From contig OZ245822.1 of assembly GCA_965228545.1 (NCBI GenBank), positions 3,534,001-3,598,000 of the forward strand: a stretch of 64,000 bases of DNA, given 5' to 3'. Positions within the stretch are counted from its first letter, which is position 1. Every line of letters starts with the position of its first letter. The notes below the pieces were generated by a model that saw only the letters and a list, made by a program, of their open reading frames with translations, was not told the DNA's origin and ran no database searches. Shown piece after piece: positions 50,279-58,695 of this stretch. The position numbers and the translations under genes are program-made. The DNA is from HXMU1420-13 sp965228545. Its GTDB lineage: Bacteria; Bacteroidota; Rhodothermia; Balneolales; Balneolaceae.

Positions 50279-50621
50279 AATAACTGGGATGTGTATTAAG
50301 TATAAATTGAGCGTTGGTAAGCAATTGATTGAACGAACTAAACGAAGCTGGTTGATAAGCGCGCTGATCAAATGGCGCAAGGGCATTAAACTGATCAATG
50401 GGGGAACGGAACTTAGCTGACTGTAAAAACGCACCGGTTTTGTAAAGAAAATTACTCCTCGACTCTAGCTGAGTAACTAGAGTTAAACCATCTGTTGATG
50501 AAGGCATCAGATTAACTTGTACAAAGTGAAACTCTACATCTTTTGGAACATTATTGCTGGATTGGGCAAAGACAACAGTGGCTGAAACACTCAATACTAG
50601 GGTTGCAATCAAATTTTTCAT
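50268..50621 (-). CDS. Small secreted hypothetical protein (117 aa)
   Basis: Begins with a clear signal peptide (MKNLIATLVLSVSATVVFAQ). The mature part of about 97 residues has no recognised family and no cysteines. It lies immediately upstream of the crotonase gene in the same direction, overlapping it by 11 nt. The signal peptide and overlap make it a plausible gene; no further evidence is visible. Confidence 0.65.
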   Translation of the reverse strand: MKNLIATLVLSVSATVVFAQSSNNVPKDVEFHFVQVNLMPSSTDGLTLVTQLESRSNFLYKTGAFLQSAKFRSPIDQFNALAPFDQRAYQPASFSSFNQLLTNAQFILNTHPSYYDR

Positions 50622-50714
50622 GTCCCTAAGATAGATGAAAATGTGTGTAAAAGAGAAATTACTTTAGGGATTTTACAACTACTTTCTTGCCCTAGAGCAT
50701 TCAAAACAGCCATT

Positions 50715-52511
50715 ATGACAAAGATTTTTCGATGCACACTCATTTTAATTTTTCTGAGTTTACCACTCCAAGCTCAAACCATTCATAAGTATGAAATTTC
50801 GTTCGAGAATGCCATTCATCACGAGGCTCAAGTCAAAGCTACCTTTACCAATTTAGATGACGGACCTTTTGAAGTGCGAATGAGCCGAACCTCACCCGGC
50901 AGATATGCTATCCATAATTTCGCAAAAAATGTGTATGCGGTTTCCGCAAGAGATGGACAAGGCAATGAGCTTGAATTCTCGCGACCAAACCCGCAGCAGT
51001 GGGATGTTACCGGACATGATGGAACCGTTGTTTTTGAATACACGCTGTTTGCAAATAGAGGAGATGGAACCTACTCTCAGATTGATGAAACACATGCCAG
51101 CCTGAATATTCCTGCTACTTTTGCCTATGCAAGAAATTACATGCATCGGCCTGTAGAAATTACGTTTAATGTGCGGGAAGATTTAAACTGGAACGTAGCC
51201 ACTCAATTAAAATACGAGCGTGGAACTACTTATAGCGCACCGGATGGGTATTATTTCATGGACAGCCCTGTGTTGATTGGTGATTTCCATCTTCGTGAAG
51301 AAATGGTTGATGATCAATTAATACGGCTTGCTTTACAATCACCCGCAAACGACAGTGAAGTAAATGAATATTTCTCTAAAGTGATGGCTATTGTGAAAGC
51401 CCAGAAAGAGATTTTCGGCGAGCTCCCTAATTTTGATTTTGGTGAGTATACCTTCCTTTCGTTGTATATGCCAAATGCGAGTCGGGATGGGATGGAGCAT
51501 CGAAATTCAACCATCGTAACCAATCAAAAAGCCTTCGAAGAGCCGCTGGCAGAAACAAGTATTGGTACCATTTCGCACGAGTTTTTCCACATATGGAATG
51601 TAGAGCGAATTCGTCCTGCCAGTCTGGAGCCATTCGATTTTGAAGAAGCCAATATGAGTGGCGAATTATGGTTTGCTGAAGGATTTACCAGCTATTATAC
51701 CACATTAAGTCTTGTTAGAGCCGGCATCTGGAGCGAAGAAGAATACACGGAGCGATTGGCGGGATCGATAAATCGAGTGTTTAATTCACCGGGAATTCAA
51801 TTCTTCAATCCCATTGAAATGAGTTATCGCGCTCCTTTTGTGGATGCAGCCACTTCTATCGATCCAACAAACAACGAGAATATTTTTGTTAGTTATTATA
51901 CCTATGGCAGTGTTTTAGGCTTGGCACTAGATCTCTCACTCAGAACTCGAAGCGACGACAAAAATCTGGATGATTATTTTAAATTGATTTGGGAACTATA
52001 CGGAAAAACAGAAATCCCGTATTCCATTCGCGATCTTAAAGCGGCATTGGCATCTTACACAGACCAATCTTTTGCGGATGATTTCTTTTCACGCTTTGTG
52101 TACCAATCTCAAATGCCGGACTATGCCGGTTTGCTCAGAGAGTTTGGGATTAATATGGAAAAAACGAATCCGGGCCGGCCAACATTAGGAAATCGATTAC
52201 TTAGGGTTGATGGAGGCTTTCAGCTCAGTGGCAATGCCGTTAAAGGCTCCCCGTTGTACGAAGCTGGAATACAATCATCTGATATAATTACATCGATCGG
52301 TGGCAGAACGATTTTACCCGGAGTGGAAGTAGAGGAAATATTAGAAGAACGCCGCCCCGGACAAACTATCACTATTAAGTACGAGCGATTTGGTGAAGAA
52401 CGAACAGCTAGAGTTCGATTAATGGAAGATCAGAATTATAAAACCACACTAGTTCATCGGCCAACTCGATCGGTACGAGAAAATCGAAATGCCTGGCTGG
52501 GTAATGAATAA
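50715..52511 (+). CDS. M61-family metallopeptidase with PDZ domain
   Basis: 598 residues from the ATG at 50715, where the signal peptide begins (MTKIFRCTLILIFLSLPLQA). The earlier in-frame GTG at 50643 adds 24 non-signal residues. An N-terminal beta domain is followed by the gluzincin-type active site TISHEFFHIWNVERIRP (HExxH at 288-292) and the glutamate in GELWFAEGFTSYY. The C-terminal PDZ domain reads GSPLYEAGIQSSDIITSIGG. M61 enzymes are glycyl aminopeptidases with a broad cellular role. It is followed after 57 nt by another secreted peptidase. Confidence 0.92.
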   Translation: MTKIFRCTLILIFLSLPLQAQTIHKYEISFENAIHHEAQVKATFTNLDDGPFEVRMSRTSPGRYAIHNFAKNVYAVSARDGQGNELEFSRPNPQQWDVTGHDGTVVFEYTLFANRGDGTYSQIDETHASLNIPATFAYARNYMHRPVEITFNVREDLNWNVATQLKYERGTTYSAPDGYYFMDSPVLIGDFHLREEMVDDQLIRLALQSPANDSEVNEYFSKVMAIVKAQKEIFGELPNFDFGEYTFLSLYMPNASRDGMEHRNSTIVTNQKAFEEPLAETSIGTISHEFFHIWNVERIRPASLEPFDFEEANMSGELWFAEGFTSYYTTLSLVRAGIWSEEEYTERLAGSINRVFNSPGIQFFNPIEMSYRAPFVDAATSIDPTNNENIFVSYYTYGSVLGLALDLSLRTRSDDKNLDDYFKLIWELYGKTEIPYSIRDLKAALASYTDQSFADDFFSRFVYQSQMPDYAGLLREFGINMEKTNPGRPTLGNRLLRVDGGFQLSGNAVKGSPLYEAGIQSSDIITSIGGRTILPGVEVEEILEERRPGQTITIKYERFGEERTARVRLMEDQNYKTTLVHRPTRSVRENRNAWLGNE

Positions 52512-52568
52512 GTATTTGCTGCAAAATTAAAAGCTTTACATATTCCCGCTCTAATTAAATCAGATACA

Positions 52569-53915
52569 ATGAAAAAGCTACTCTTTACTCTACTATTCAT
52601 CGGATGTTCATTTTCGGCGAATGCACAAATAATGCCGCATATCTTACCCATGAAAGAACGTGCAGCGGTAATCGATGATCTGCTAAAAGATCGCATCGAA
52701 ACCGTTCTGCCAGAAATAATGCGCCGCGAAGGTTTAGATATGTGGTTAATTATTTCCCGCGAATACAACGAAGATCCGGTGATGAAAACCATGCTGCCTG
52801 CAACTTGGTTAAATGCTCGTCGCCGTACAATTTTGGTGATTTACGATCGCGGACCGGAAGAAGGCTTGGAAACACTTGCAGTAGCACGCTATGATGTTGG
52901 CGAAGTATTCAAAAAAGCTTGGGATAAAGAAGTACAGCCGGATCAATGGGCACGTTTGAAAGAAATAATTGAAGAGCGTGATCCAAAAAATATCGGGATA
53001 AATCAGTCGGAGCATTGGCAACACGCAGATGGAATGGTGCTAACCGACTATCAGGAGTTAGTTGAAGGAATTGGGAAGAAATATTCTGATCGATTGGTAT
53101 CAGCCGAGATGGTAGCTGTTGGCTGGTTAGAAACCCGATCACCTAAAGAGATGGAATTATATCCCCAGATTGTGCGTATTGCGCATGAAATCATCGCGGA
53201 AGGTTTCTCATCTGCGGTAATTCAACCGGGGGTTACCACCACAGAAGACGTAAAATGGTGGTATAGAGAGCGAATTCGAGAATTGAAACTAGTTACATGG
53301 TTTCACCCAAGTGTTTCTATTCAACGTGCCGATCCGGAATCCTTCGATCACCTTCGAACCTTTGATCGCGCTCCGGAAAACAATGTGATTCAACATGGCG
53401 ATCTATTGCATGTCGATTTCGGTATCACATATCTCCGTTTAAATACCGACACTCAGCAACACGCCTATGTACTTCGCCCAAAAGAAACTGAGGTACCAAA
53501 TTATCTAAAAGTGGCCTTTGATAATGGAAATCGATTACAGGATATTTTCACCAACAATTTTAAAGAGGGTAGAACCGGAAACGAAGTGCTGGCAATGTCG
53601 CGCAAGCAAGCCATTGATGAAGGCTTAAAACCTTCCATTTATACGCACCCGATTGGTTTTCACGGTCATGCAGCCGGAACAACGTTAGGAATGTGGGACG
53701 CCCAAGGTGGTGTGCCAGGTGATGGTGATTATCCCCTGAAGCTTAATACCGCATATTCTATCGAATTAAATAACGCGACTTATATCGAAGAATGGGGCAA
53801 AGAAATTCGAATTATGCTGGAAGAGGATGCCTTTTTTGATGAAACCGGCGTTTGGTACATCGATGGCCGACAGCGTGAGATTATGACGATTCCGAGAGTG
53901 CCGGCGAAGCAGTAG
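52569..53915 (+). CDS. Secreted M24-family metallopeptidase (Xaa-Pro dipeptidase/aminopeptidase type)
   Basis: 448 residues with a signal peptide (MKKLLFTLLFIGCSFSANAQ). The creatinase-type N-terminal domain precedes a pita-bread domain with ligands D283 (HVDFG), D294 (NTDTQ), a histidine in GFHGHAAG (365/367), E399 (SIEL) and E419 (LEED). It probably trims Xaa-Pro bonds of peptides in the periplasm. Same direction as the M61 gene, so the two may be co-expressed. Confidence 0.9.
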   Translation: MKKLLFTLLFIGCSFSANAQIMPHILPMKERAAVIDDLLKDRIETVLPEIMRREGLDMWLIISREYNEDPVMKTMLPATWLNARRRTILVIYDRGPEEGLETLAVARYDVGEVFKKAWDKEVQPDQWARLKEIIEERDPKNIGINQSEHWQHADGMVLTDYQELVEGIGKKYSDRLVSAEMVAVGWLETRSPKEMELYPQIVRIAHEIIAEGFSSAVIQPGVTTTEDVKWWYRERIRELKLVTWFHPSVSIQRADPESFDHLRTFDRAPENNVIQHGDLLHVDFGITYLRLNTDTQQHAYVLRPKETEVPNYLKVAFDNGNRLQDIFTNNFKEGRTGNEVLAMSRKQAIDEGLKPSIYTHPIGFHGHAAGTTLGMWDAQGGVPGDGDYPLKLNTAYSIELNNATYIEEWGKEIRIMLEEDAFFDETGVWYIDGRQREIMTIPRVPAKQ

Positions 53916-54153
53916 TCAATATTCAATATCCAACAAGGAGTTTTCAAGTTTCAATTGGTTGCTGTAAAATCTGTTTGACGGCTTAGTTCGTCTGACAGTT
54001 TATTTGAGTACTCAACTTACATCAAACTTTCCCTCCTTGAGGAGGGAGTTTCTGCTTAGAAGTGAATAAACGACATCGCGATAGGGAGGTGTTAAACCGA
54101 GAGTTCGTTAACATCTATATTTTTCAGTGCTTTGGTGTTTCAGTGGCTAACAA
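53916..54153. other. Convergent intergenic region with a palindrome
   Basis: The gap lies between the M24 gene and the PNP gene, which point toward each other. CCCTCC-TTGA-GGAGGG (54031-54046), flanked by AAACTTT and AGTTT, forms a hairpin readable on both strands and could end both transcripts or be a dispersed intergenic repeat. No ORF is credible here. Confidence 0.5.
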
Positions 54154-54945
54154 TCAAAGCCCCTCAATCAACCCAATTACCAGCTTCGCGAATTCGTCCT
54201 TTTTCAGCTCAGCGGCCTCTTTAACCTCAGCATGATCTAGTTTTTGATCGGTAACGCCGGCGGCCGCATTGGTTATAAGTGAAACGGCGATTGCTTTTAC
54301 TCCTATTCGATAAGCTTCCATTAATTCCGGCGCAGTACTCATTCCTACAGCATCGCCACCTAATCCACGAAAGGCCCGGATTTCAGCTTTGGTTTCGTAA
54401 TTTGGTCCGGTAACATATAAATAAGCACCTTTTTTAACCGGAACATCTGATTCCTCAGCAATAGCAATTACCTTTTTAGAGTTGTCTTTCAAATCCTCAT
54501 ACCAGCTGTCATTTTCGGCAATATCAATTTTTACGTGAGGGTGCATGATTCGTTCAATTACCATCAAATCGCCCACACGAAAACCCAGATTGATTCCACC
54601 GGCAGCATTAGAGATGATGAGTTTATCTACTTCGAATGCTTTCGCAAGCTGAACAGGAACCACCGTTTTTGAAAATGGATATCCTTCATAAAAATGAAAT
54701 CGACCTGAGAATGCCATCACCTTTTTCCCTGAAACCTCGCCGATAATTAACGAACCCGAATGACCAACAACTGTGGATTGAGGAAAGCCCGGAATCTCAG
54801 AATAAGGAATCACGGTAGATTGTTGAATATGAGTACCGAAATCACCCAAGCCTGAACCAAGAATAACTGCTGCATCCAATGTTGGGGCAACACCGTTTTG
54901 CACCAGCCAATTTTTAATCTGTATAATTTCTTCAGGAATGCTCAT
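54154..54945 (-). CDS. punA: Purine nucleoside phosphorylase (trimeric type)
   Basis: 263 residues. It splits purine nucleosides with phosphate to base and ribose-1-phosphate. GSGLG (30-34), GRFHFYEG (81-88), TGPNYETKAE (179-188), VGMST (200-204) and SLITNAAAG (222-230, with N226) are the phosphate- and purine-site motifs of the PNP/MTAP family. The Glu188/Asn226 pair matches the Glu/Asn that bind guanine or hypoxanthine. The start overlaps the MBL gene by 14 nt. Last gene of the reverse train. Confidence 0.93.
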   Translation of the reverse strand: MSIPEEIIQIKNWLVQNGVAPTLDAAVILGSGLGDFGTHIQQSTVIPYSEIPGFPQSTVVGHSGSLIIGEVSGKKVMAFSGRFHFYEGYPFSKTVVPVQLAKAFEVDKLIISNAAGGINLGFRVGDLMVIERIMHPHVKIDIAENDSWYEDLKDNSKKVIAIAEESDVPVKKGAYLYVTGPNYETKAEIRAFRGLGGDAVGMSTAPELMEAYRIGVKAIAVSLITNAAAGVTDQKLDHAEVKEAAELKKDEFAKLVIGLIEGL

Positions 54946-55741
54946 AGTCTGTTATCGGCTCGGTAATGTACCCTGTTTTATCGTCGTGTCCGGTAATTTT
55001 TACTATAGGATGATAATCATCATGATATCCTAAAATCCAATACTCGTTTTTATAGGCAAATCGAGTTAAGCGTTCGCGTTGCGACTGACTCACTTCCGGC
55101 TCAAAATCATACTTTGCAGCGAACTTTCTGTTAATCTGATTACGAGTAGCAATTACATCACCGGCTTTCATGTATTTGTTTTCGCCGTCATCATAAAAAA
55201 GAGCGAGATGATGTTTCGTGTGCCCACCAATCGTTTCGATGTGAATTTCAGGATAGGGATTGTCCACTTCATCCATCAGGTGGAAATCAGCCTTTGCATC
55301 CAAAAAAGCGATAAACTCCGTTTTTTCTTCGTCGTAGTATTCTTCCTTATTTCGTACCTCTTCCCAATCGGCACGGGATGCCCAAATTTTAGCCTCAGGA
55401 AAAGTAAGCTCCCAAAAACCATGATCGCGATGCGCGAGTCCTCCAATATGATCGTAATGAAGATGACTTAAAAAAATGTCTGTGATTTCGTAATCCTGCA
55501 AATCATGCCTTTCTAGATTTTCGCGCATGATTTTAGGACCGGTATCTTCACCAAACTCACCAATGCCCGCATCAAACAGAATTTTTTTATCCGGAGTATT
55601 GATCAAAAAAGGATTAAGAGAAATCTTAAGCGAAGCTCTGTTCGGGCGACCGTCTCTCGGAATTCGTATGAACTTCTTATCCAACCCCACCGAGAAAGTG
55701 CCTTCGTATAATGCTGCTACGTATGTTTGTTTAGTTTTCAG
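54932..55741 (-). CDS. MBL-fold metallohydrolase
   Basis: 269 residues from a TTG start at 55741, which yields MKTKQTYVAALYEGTFSVGL, a typical MBL N-terminal strand; a shorter form would start at GTG 55690. An in-frame stop lies just upstream of the TTG. HLHYDH (93-98) is the metal motif, with LALFYDDGENKYMKAGD further on, giving the His/Asp ligands, and a final GYHDDYHP. The substrate is unknown; many relatives are lactonases or phosphodiesterases. Three 8-bp direct repeats start at the TTG and run upstream. It overlaps the PNP gene by 14 nt. Confidence 0.85.
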   Translation of the reverse strand: MKTKQTYVAALYEGTFSVGLDKKFIRIPRDGRPNRASLKISLNPFLINTPDKKILFDAGIGEFGEDTGPKIMRENLERHDLQDYEITDIFLSHLHYDHIGGLAHRDHGFWELTFPEAKIWASRADWEEVRNKEEYYDEEKTEFIAFLDAKADFHLMDEVDNPYPEIHIETIGGHTKHHLALFYDDGENKYMKAGDVIATRNQINRKFAAKYDFEPEVSQSQRERLTRFAYKNEYWILGYHDDYHPIVKITGHDDKTGYITEPITDYEHS

Positions 55742-55764
55742 AGTTACAGAGTTACAGAGTTATC
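55741..55764. repeat. Three tandem copies of an 8-bp unit
   Basis: AGAGTTAC, AGAGTTAC and AGAGTTAT follow one another directly. They overlap the TTG start codon of the MBL gene by one base and occupy its ribosome-binding region, where no Shine-Dalgarno is seen. Similar fragments recur at 55797-55812. Confidence 0.8.
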
Positions 55765-55800
55765 AACTGCGCTCAATGAGCTTCGTTGATTGAAACAGAG

Positions 55801-56094
55801 TTAAAGAGTTCGCATGAAGCTACTCATCATGCGTTCAATTTCACGAGAATATTCATAAAGCTCGTTAAAGGTCGATTCATCCAGGAATCCAAGTCTTGTT
55901 GATAGTTCAATTTCAGTTTGTAATTCAAATAATGAGCCCATCGCAATATTTAAAAATCGTTTAAAATCCCCATTTGATCTTCTTCCATATCCTTCAGCTA
56001 TATTAGCAGGTACTGAGACAGCCGCTCTTCGGGCTTGTGAGGTAAGACCAAATTTTTCAGAATCAGGAAAGTGATTAGTTGCAGAATAAATCAT
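55801..56094 (-). CDS. Four-helix-bundle protein (S23/IVS-encoded family), N-terminally shortened
   Basis: 97 residues, family norm about 115-125. The diagnostic core is intact: FGLTSQARRAAVSVPANIAE, GYGRRS, then helices 3 and 4. The N-terminal helix with its usual FxxLxVW-type motif is missing: the frame is closed by TAG nine codons before the ATG. In another frame, just before it (56125 down to about 56099), the DNA reads D-I-E-W-E-A-K, like the lost motif, suggesting frameshift decay. The family is known from 23S rRNA intervening sequences of Leptospira and Coxiella and from scattered chromosomal copies; function unclear. It starts 29 nt after phoH. Confidence 0.75.
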   Translation of the reverse strand: MIYSATNHFPDSEKFGLTSQARRAAVSVPANIAEGYGRRSNGDFKRFLNIAMGSLFELQTEIELSTRLGFLDESTFNELYEYSREIERMMSSFMRTL

Positions 56095-56123
56095 AGATAC
56101 AAAATTTAGCTTCCCATTCTATG

Positions 56124-57152
56124 TCACTTTGAATCTTTGTCACTTTTCTCTCTCATCTCCTCCCTCTTCGCATCATGCACTTCATAGGCGTTGATGATGT
56201 CTTTTACCAAGCGATGTCGCACTACATCTTTTTCATCGAGATATACAAAGTCGATGCCCTCCACATCTTTCAATATTTGTTGGATAGAGATTAATCCCGA
56301 TTGATGCTTTCTCGGTAAATCGGTTTGAGTCACATCGCCGGTAATAATCGCACGACTATTAAACCCAATACGAGTCAAAAACATCTTCATTTGAGTGTTC
56401 GTAGCGTTTTGCGCTTCATCCAAAATCACAAATGCGTTATTCAATGTACGCCCGCGCATGTACGCCAACGGTGCAATCTCAATCACATTCTTTTGAAGAT
56501 GCAGGTTCAATTTATCCTGATCGATCATGTCTTCTAGTGCATCATACAAAGGACGCAAATATGGATCGATTTTTTCTTTTAAATCTCCCGGAAGAAACCC
56601 GAGGTTTTCACCGGCTTCAACCGCAGGTCGGGCAAGGATAATTTTCTCTACACGACGTTCTTTCAATGCTTTTACTGCCAATGCTACGGATGTATACGTT
56701 TTTCCCGTTCCTGCCGGACCGATGGCAAATACGATATCATGTTTGGCTGATGATTTGTAAATCTGTTTTTGCCCGGGAGTTTTCGCAAGAACTGCTTGTC
56801 CTTTGTGCGTGTAAAGAATCAGTTCGCCATCACCAATATCGATAGGTTCTACCGTGCGCGACATCTGCCCGGATTTCAAAGTGATGAGCGTGTTTACATC
56901 GTCTTTGGTGATTTTATTCTTACGAGAGACAATTTCGATCATCCCGGTAATTACTTCTTTCAGAATTGCAACTTCCTGAGAAGGTCCGGTGAGTTTTACT
57001 CGTTCTCCGCGTATGTTGATGTTGGTTTCGGGAAAAGCATCATCTAGTACCCGTAGCTGTTGATCTTGTAGCCCAAATAAAGTGATGGGGTCTACTCCAG
57101 TGATCTCAATTTTTTGTTCTAGTAAAGTTCTTGCGTCTTCGATTTCGATAAT
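56124..57152 (-). CDS. phoH: PhoH-family ATPase/RNA-binding protein with a non-standard start codon
   Basis: 342 residues if read from ATT at 57152. The first in-frame ATG (56942) is codon 71 and would delete the conserved N-terminal KH-like domain: the 70 codons before it read ITGVDPITLFGLQDQQLRVL and INIRGERVKLTGPSQE, as in full-length PhoH, and contain no ATG, GTG or TTG. A stop (TAA, 57158-57156) lies two codons upstream of ATT; ATA is the only other choice. AAGG sits 8 nt before ATT. Walker A GPAGTGKT (145-152) and Walker B VILDEAQN (242-249) are intact. PhoH proteins are linked to RNA processing with YbeY. It lies 22 nt after rpe. Confidence 0.9.
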   Translation of the reverse strand: MIEIEDARTLLEQKIEITGVDPITLFGLQDQQLRVLDDAFPETNINIRGERVKLTGPSQEVAILKEVITGMIEIVSRKNKITKDDVNTLITLKSGQMSRTVEPIDIGDGELILYTHKGQAVLAKTPGQKQIYKSSAKHDIVFAIGPAGTGKTYTSVALAVKALKERRVEKIILARPAVEAGENLGFLPGDLKEKIDPYLRPLYDALEDMIDQDKLNLHLQKNVIEIAPLAYMRGRTLNNAFVILDEAQNATNTQMKMFLTRIGFNSRAIITGDVTQTDLPRKHQSGLISIQQILKDVEGIDFVYLDEKDVVRHRLVKDIINAYEVHDAKREEMREKSDKDSK

Positions 57153-57160
57153 TATTTAAA

Positions 57161-57164
57161 CCTT
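57161..57164 (-). promoter_or_regulatory. Shine-Dalgarno site for phoH
   Basis: Reverse-strand AAGG, 8 nt upstream of the ATT codon at 57152-57150 and 10 nt after the rpe stop. Its spacing supports initiation at ATT (or ATA with 5 nt). Confidence 0.6.
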
Positions 57165-57174
57165 AGTTTGTTTT

Positions 57175-57840
57175 TTAAATCAATGCAGATAACTCTTGTA
57201 CTCGGGCAGTAATGTCCTGTGCTTTAAATACACTGCTTCCAGCCACTAAAACATCCGCTCCTGCTTCTTTTACAGCAGCAATATTTTTAAGATTCACACC
57301 ACCATCAACTTGAATAAGAAATCCGTGTTCGCCGGTTTCACGCAAATCAACCAATTCCTGCAATCGTTGATAAGTTTGTTCAATAAAACTTTGTCCGCCA
57401 AAACCGGGGTTTACACTCATCAAAACAACCATATCTACATCAGCAAGTATAGGTTCGATATTGTATAAAGAAGTTGCCGGATTAACAGCTACACCACTCA
57501 TTATGCCATGGCTTTTAATCTTTTGTAGTGAGCGATGTAAATGCGGACAAGCTTCGTAGTGAACTGAAATCAAATCGGCTCCTGCATCTACAAACTCATC
57601 AACATAAAAATCAGGATTTTCGATCATTAGGTGCACATCAATAAAGGCACTATCAGATATTTTAGAAACCTGTTTTACTATTCCCGGGCCGTAACTGATA
57701 TTCGGTACAAAGTGCCCGTCCATAATATCGCAATGAATCCATTGGGTGCCACCTTTAATTGCTTGTTCAATATCAGATTGCAGCGTAAGAAAATTTGCGG
57801 CAAGGATGGAAGGAGCCAAAATTGGCAGATTAAAATTCAT
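57175..57840 (-). CDS. rpe: Ribulose-phosphate 3-epimerase
   Basis: 221 residues, TIM barrel. It interconverts ribulose-5-phosphate and xylulose-5-phosphate in the pentose phosphate pathway. LAPSILAANF, the metal motif CDIMDGHFVPN, DVHLMIENP, MSVNPGFGGQSF and VDGGVN are complete. It starts 4 nt after the PASTA gene stop and is followed by phoH. Confidence 0.97.
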   Translation of the reverse strand: MNFNLPILAPSILAANFLTLQSDIEQAIKGGTQWIHCDIMDGHFVPNISYGPGIVKQVSKISDSAFIDVHLMIENPDFYVDEFVDAGADLISVHYEACPHLHRSLQKIKSHGIMSGVAVNPATSLYNIEPILADVDMVVLMSVNPGFGGQSFIEQTYQRLQELVDLRETGEHGFLIQVDGGVNLKNIAAVKEAGADVLVAGSSVFKAQDITARVQELSALI

Positions 57841-57844
57841 GAAT

Positions 57845-58666
57845 TTATTCAGGTTGTTTGTCGGGAGTTTGGTTGTTATTTCCTGTAGAATCAGTGATGA
57901 TTACTCCGCCTTCAATCTCTTCGGTTACGTCGAATCGCTCTGAGATTACCAACGTGAGGGTTTCGCCTTCAACCAATGTGCTTACTTTTGGGGTGTAATC
58001 AAGAACAACATTAGGCGCTATTTCTTTTACAGGTTGAAACCGGATTTCACCAACTCGTAAACCGGCTTCTCTGATTTTCAACTGCGCATCAGGTAATCGT
58101 AAGCCTACTATTTCGGGAATTTCTACGACTTTATCTCCAAGTCCATCACTTACTACTAGATCAATGGTTGTTCCACGATCTACAATACTACCTTCGTTTA
58201 CACTTTGGCGAAGTACCACATTTTTAAATCGAGACGATTCGTAGCTGATAGAACCAACGCCTAGCCCATAATTTTGTAGTTGAACTTGTGCATTTCGTAA
58301 CGAAAGGTTCACCACATTTGGAACTTCAACCGTTGGTCGTACAGCAGCATTAACCGTGAGATATACTTTTCGATTTGGCTTTACTAAAATGGATGCAGAC
58401 GGTGTTTGATCGATCACATAATTCGCCGGAAATGCTGAATTAGCCCGCCGATCAGCAACCTCAAATCGAAGGCCAATACTCGTTAACATTTTTTCGGCTT
58501 CTTCCAGAGAAACGCGGGTTACGTCGGGCACAGTTACCCCTTCGTTATACTTGGTGTATTCCGGCATAATCACTTTATCGATGGCAAGCAAAGTTATTGA
58601 GCCAATGGCGATAAAAGAGAATATTATGATGTATAAATATTTGTTGGTCAGAAGTGCTTTCAGCAT
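57845..58666 (-). CDS. Membrane-anchored PASTA-domain protein
   Basis: 273 residues: a short cytoplasmic N-terminus, one membrane helix (about 10-29), then three PASTA repeats (about 44-112, 113-185, 186-250; VTVPDVTRVSLEEAEKMLTS, VEVPNVVNLSLRNAQVQL, VEIPEIVGLRLPDAQLKI) and a polar tail. PASTA domains bind peptidoglycan fragments or cell-division partners. No kinase domain is attached, as usual for the Bacteroidota form. It lies between a DUF5683-like gene and rpe. Confidence 0.92.
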   Translation of the reverse strand: MLKALLTNKYLYIIIFSFIAIGSITLLAIDKVIMPEYTKYNEGVTVPDVTRVSLEEAEKMLTSIGLRFEVADRRANSAFPANYVIDQTPSASILVKPNRKVYLTVNAAVRPTVEVPNVVNLSLRNAQVQLQNYGLGVGSISYESSRFKNVVLRQSVNEGSIVDRGTTIDLVVSDGLGDKVVEIPEIVGLRLPDAQLKIREAGLRVGEIRFQPVKEIAPNVVLDYTPKVSTLVEGETLTLVISERFDVTEEIEGGVIITDSTGNNNQTPDKQPE

Positions 58667-58695
58667 GGGGTAAAAATACGAGAAGATCGTTGCTA

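Noticed and set aside
50279..50434. 52-codon N-terminal extension of the crotonase
   Set aside because: It overlaps the secreted ORF in another frame and has no crotonase similarity; the ATG at 50278 gives a normal length.
55079..55471. 130-codon forward ORF opposite the MBL gene
   Set aside because: Antisense to a gene with intact metal motifs; composition looks like a shadow.
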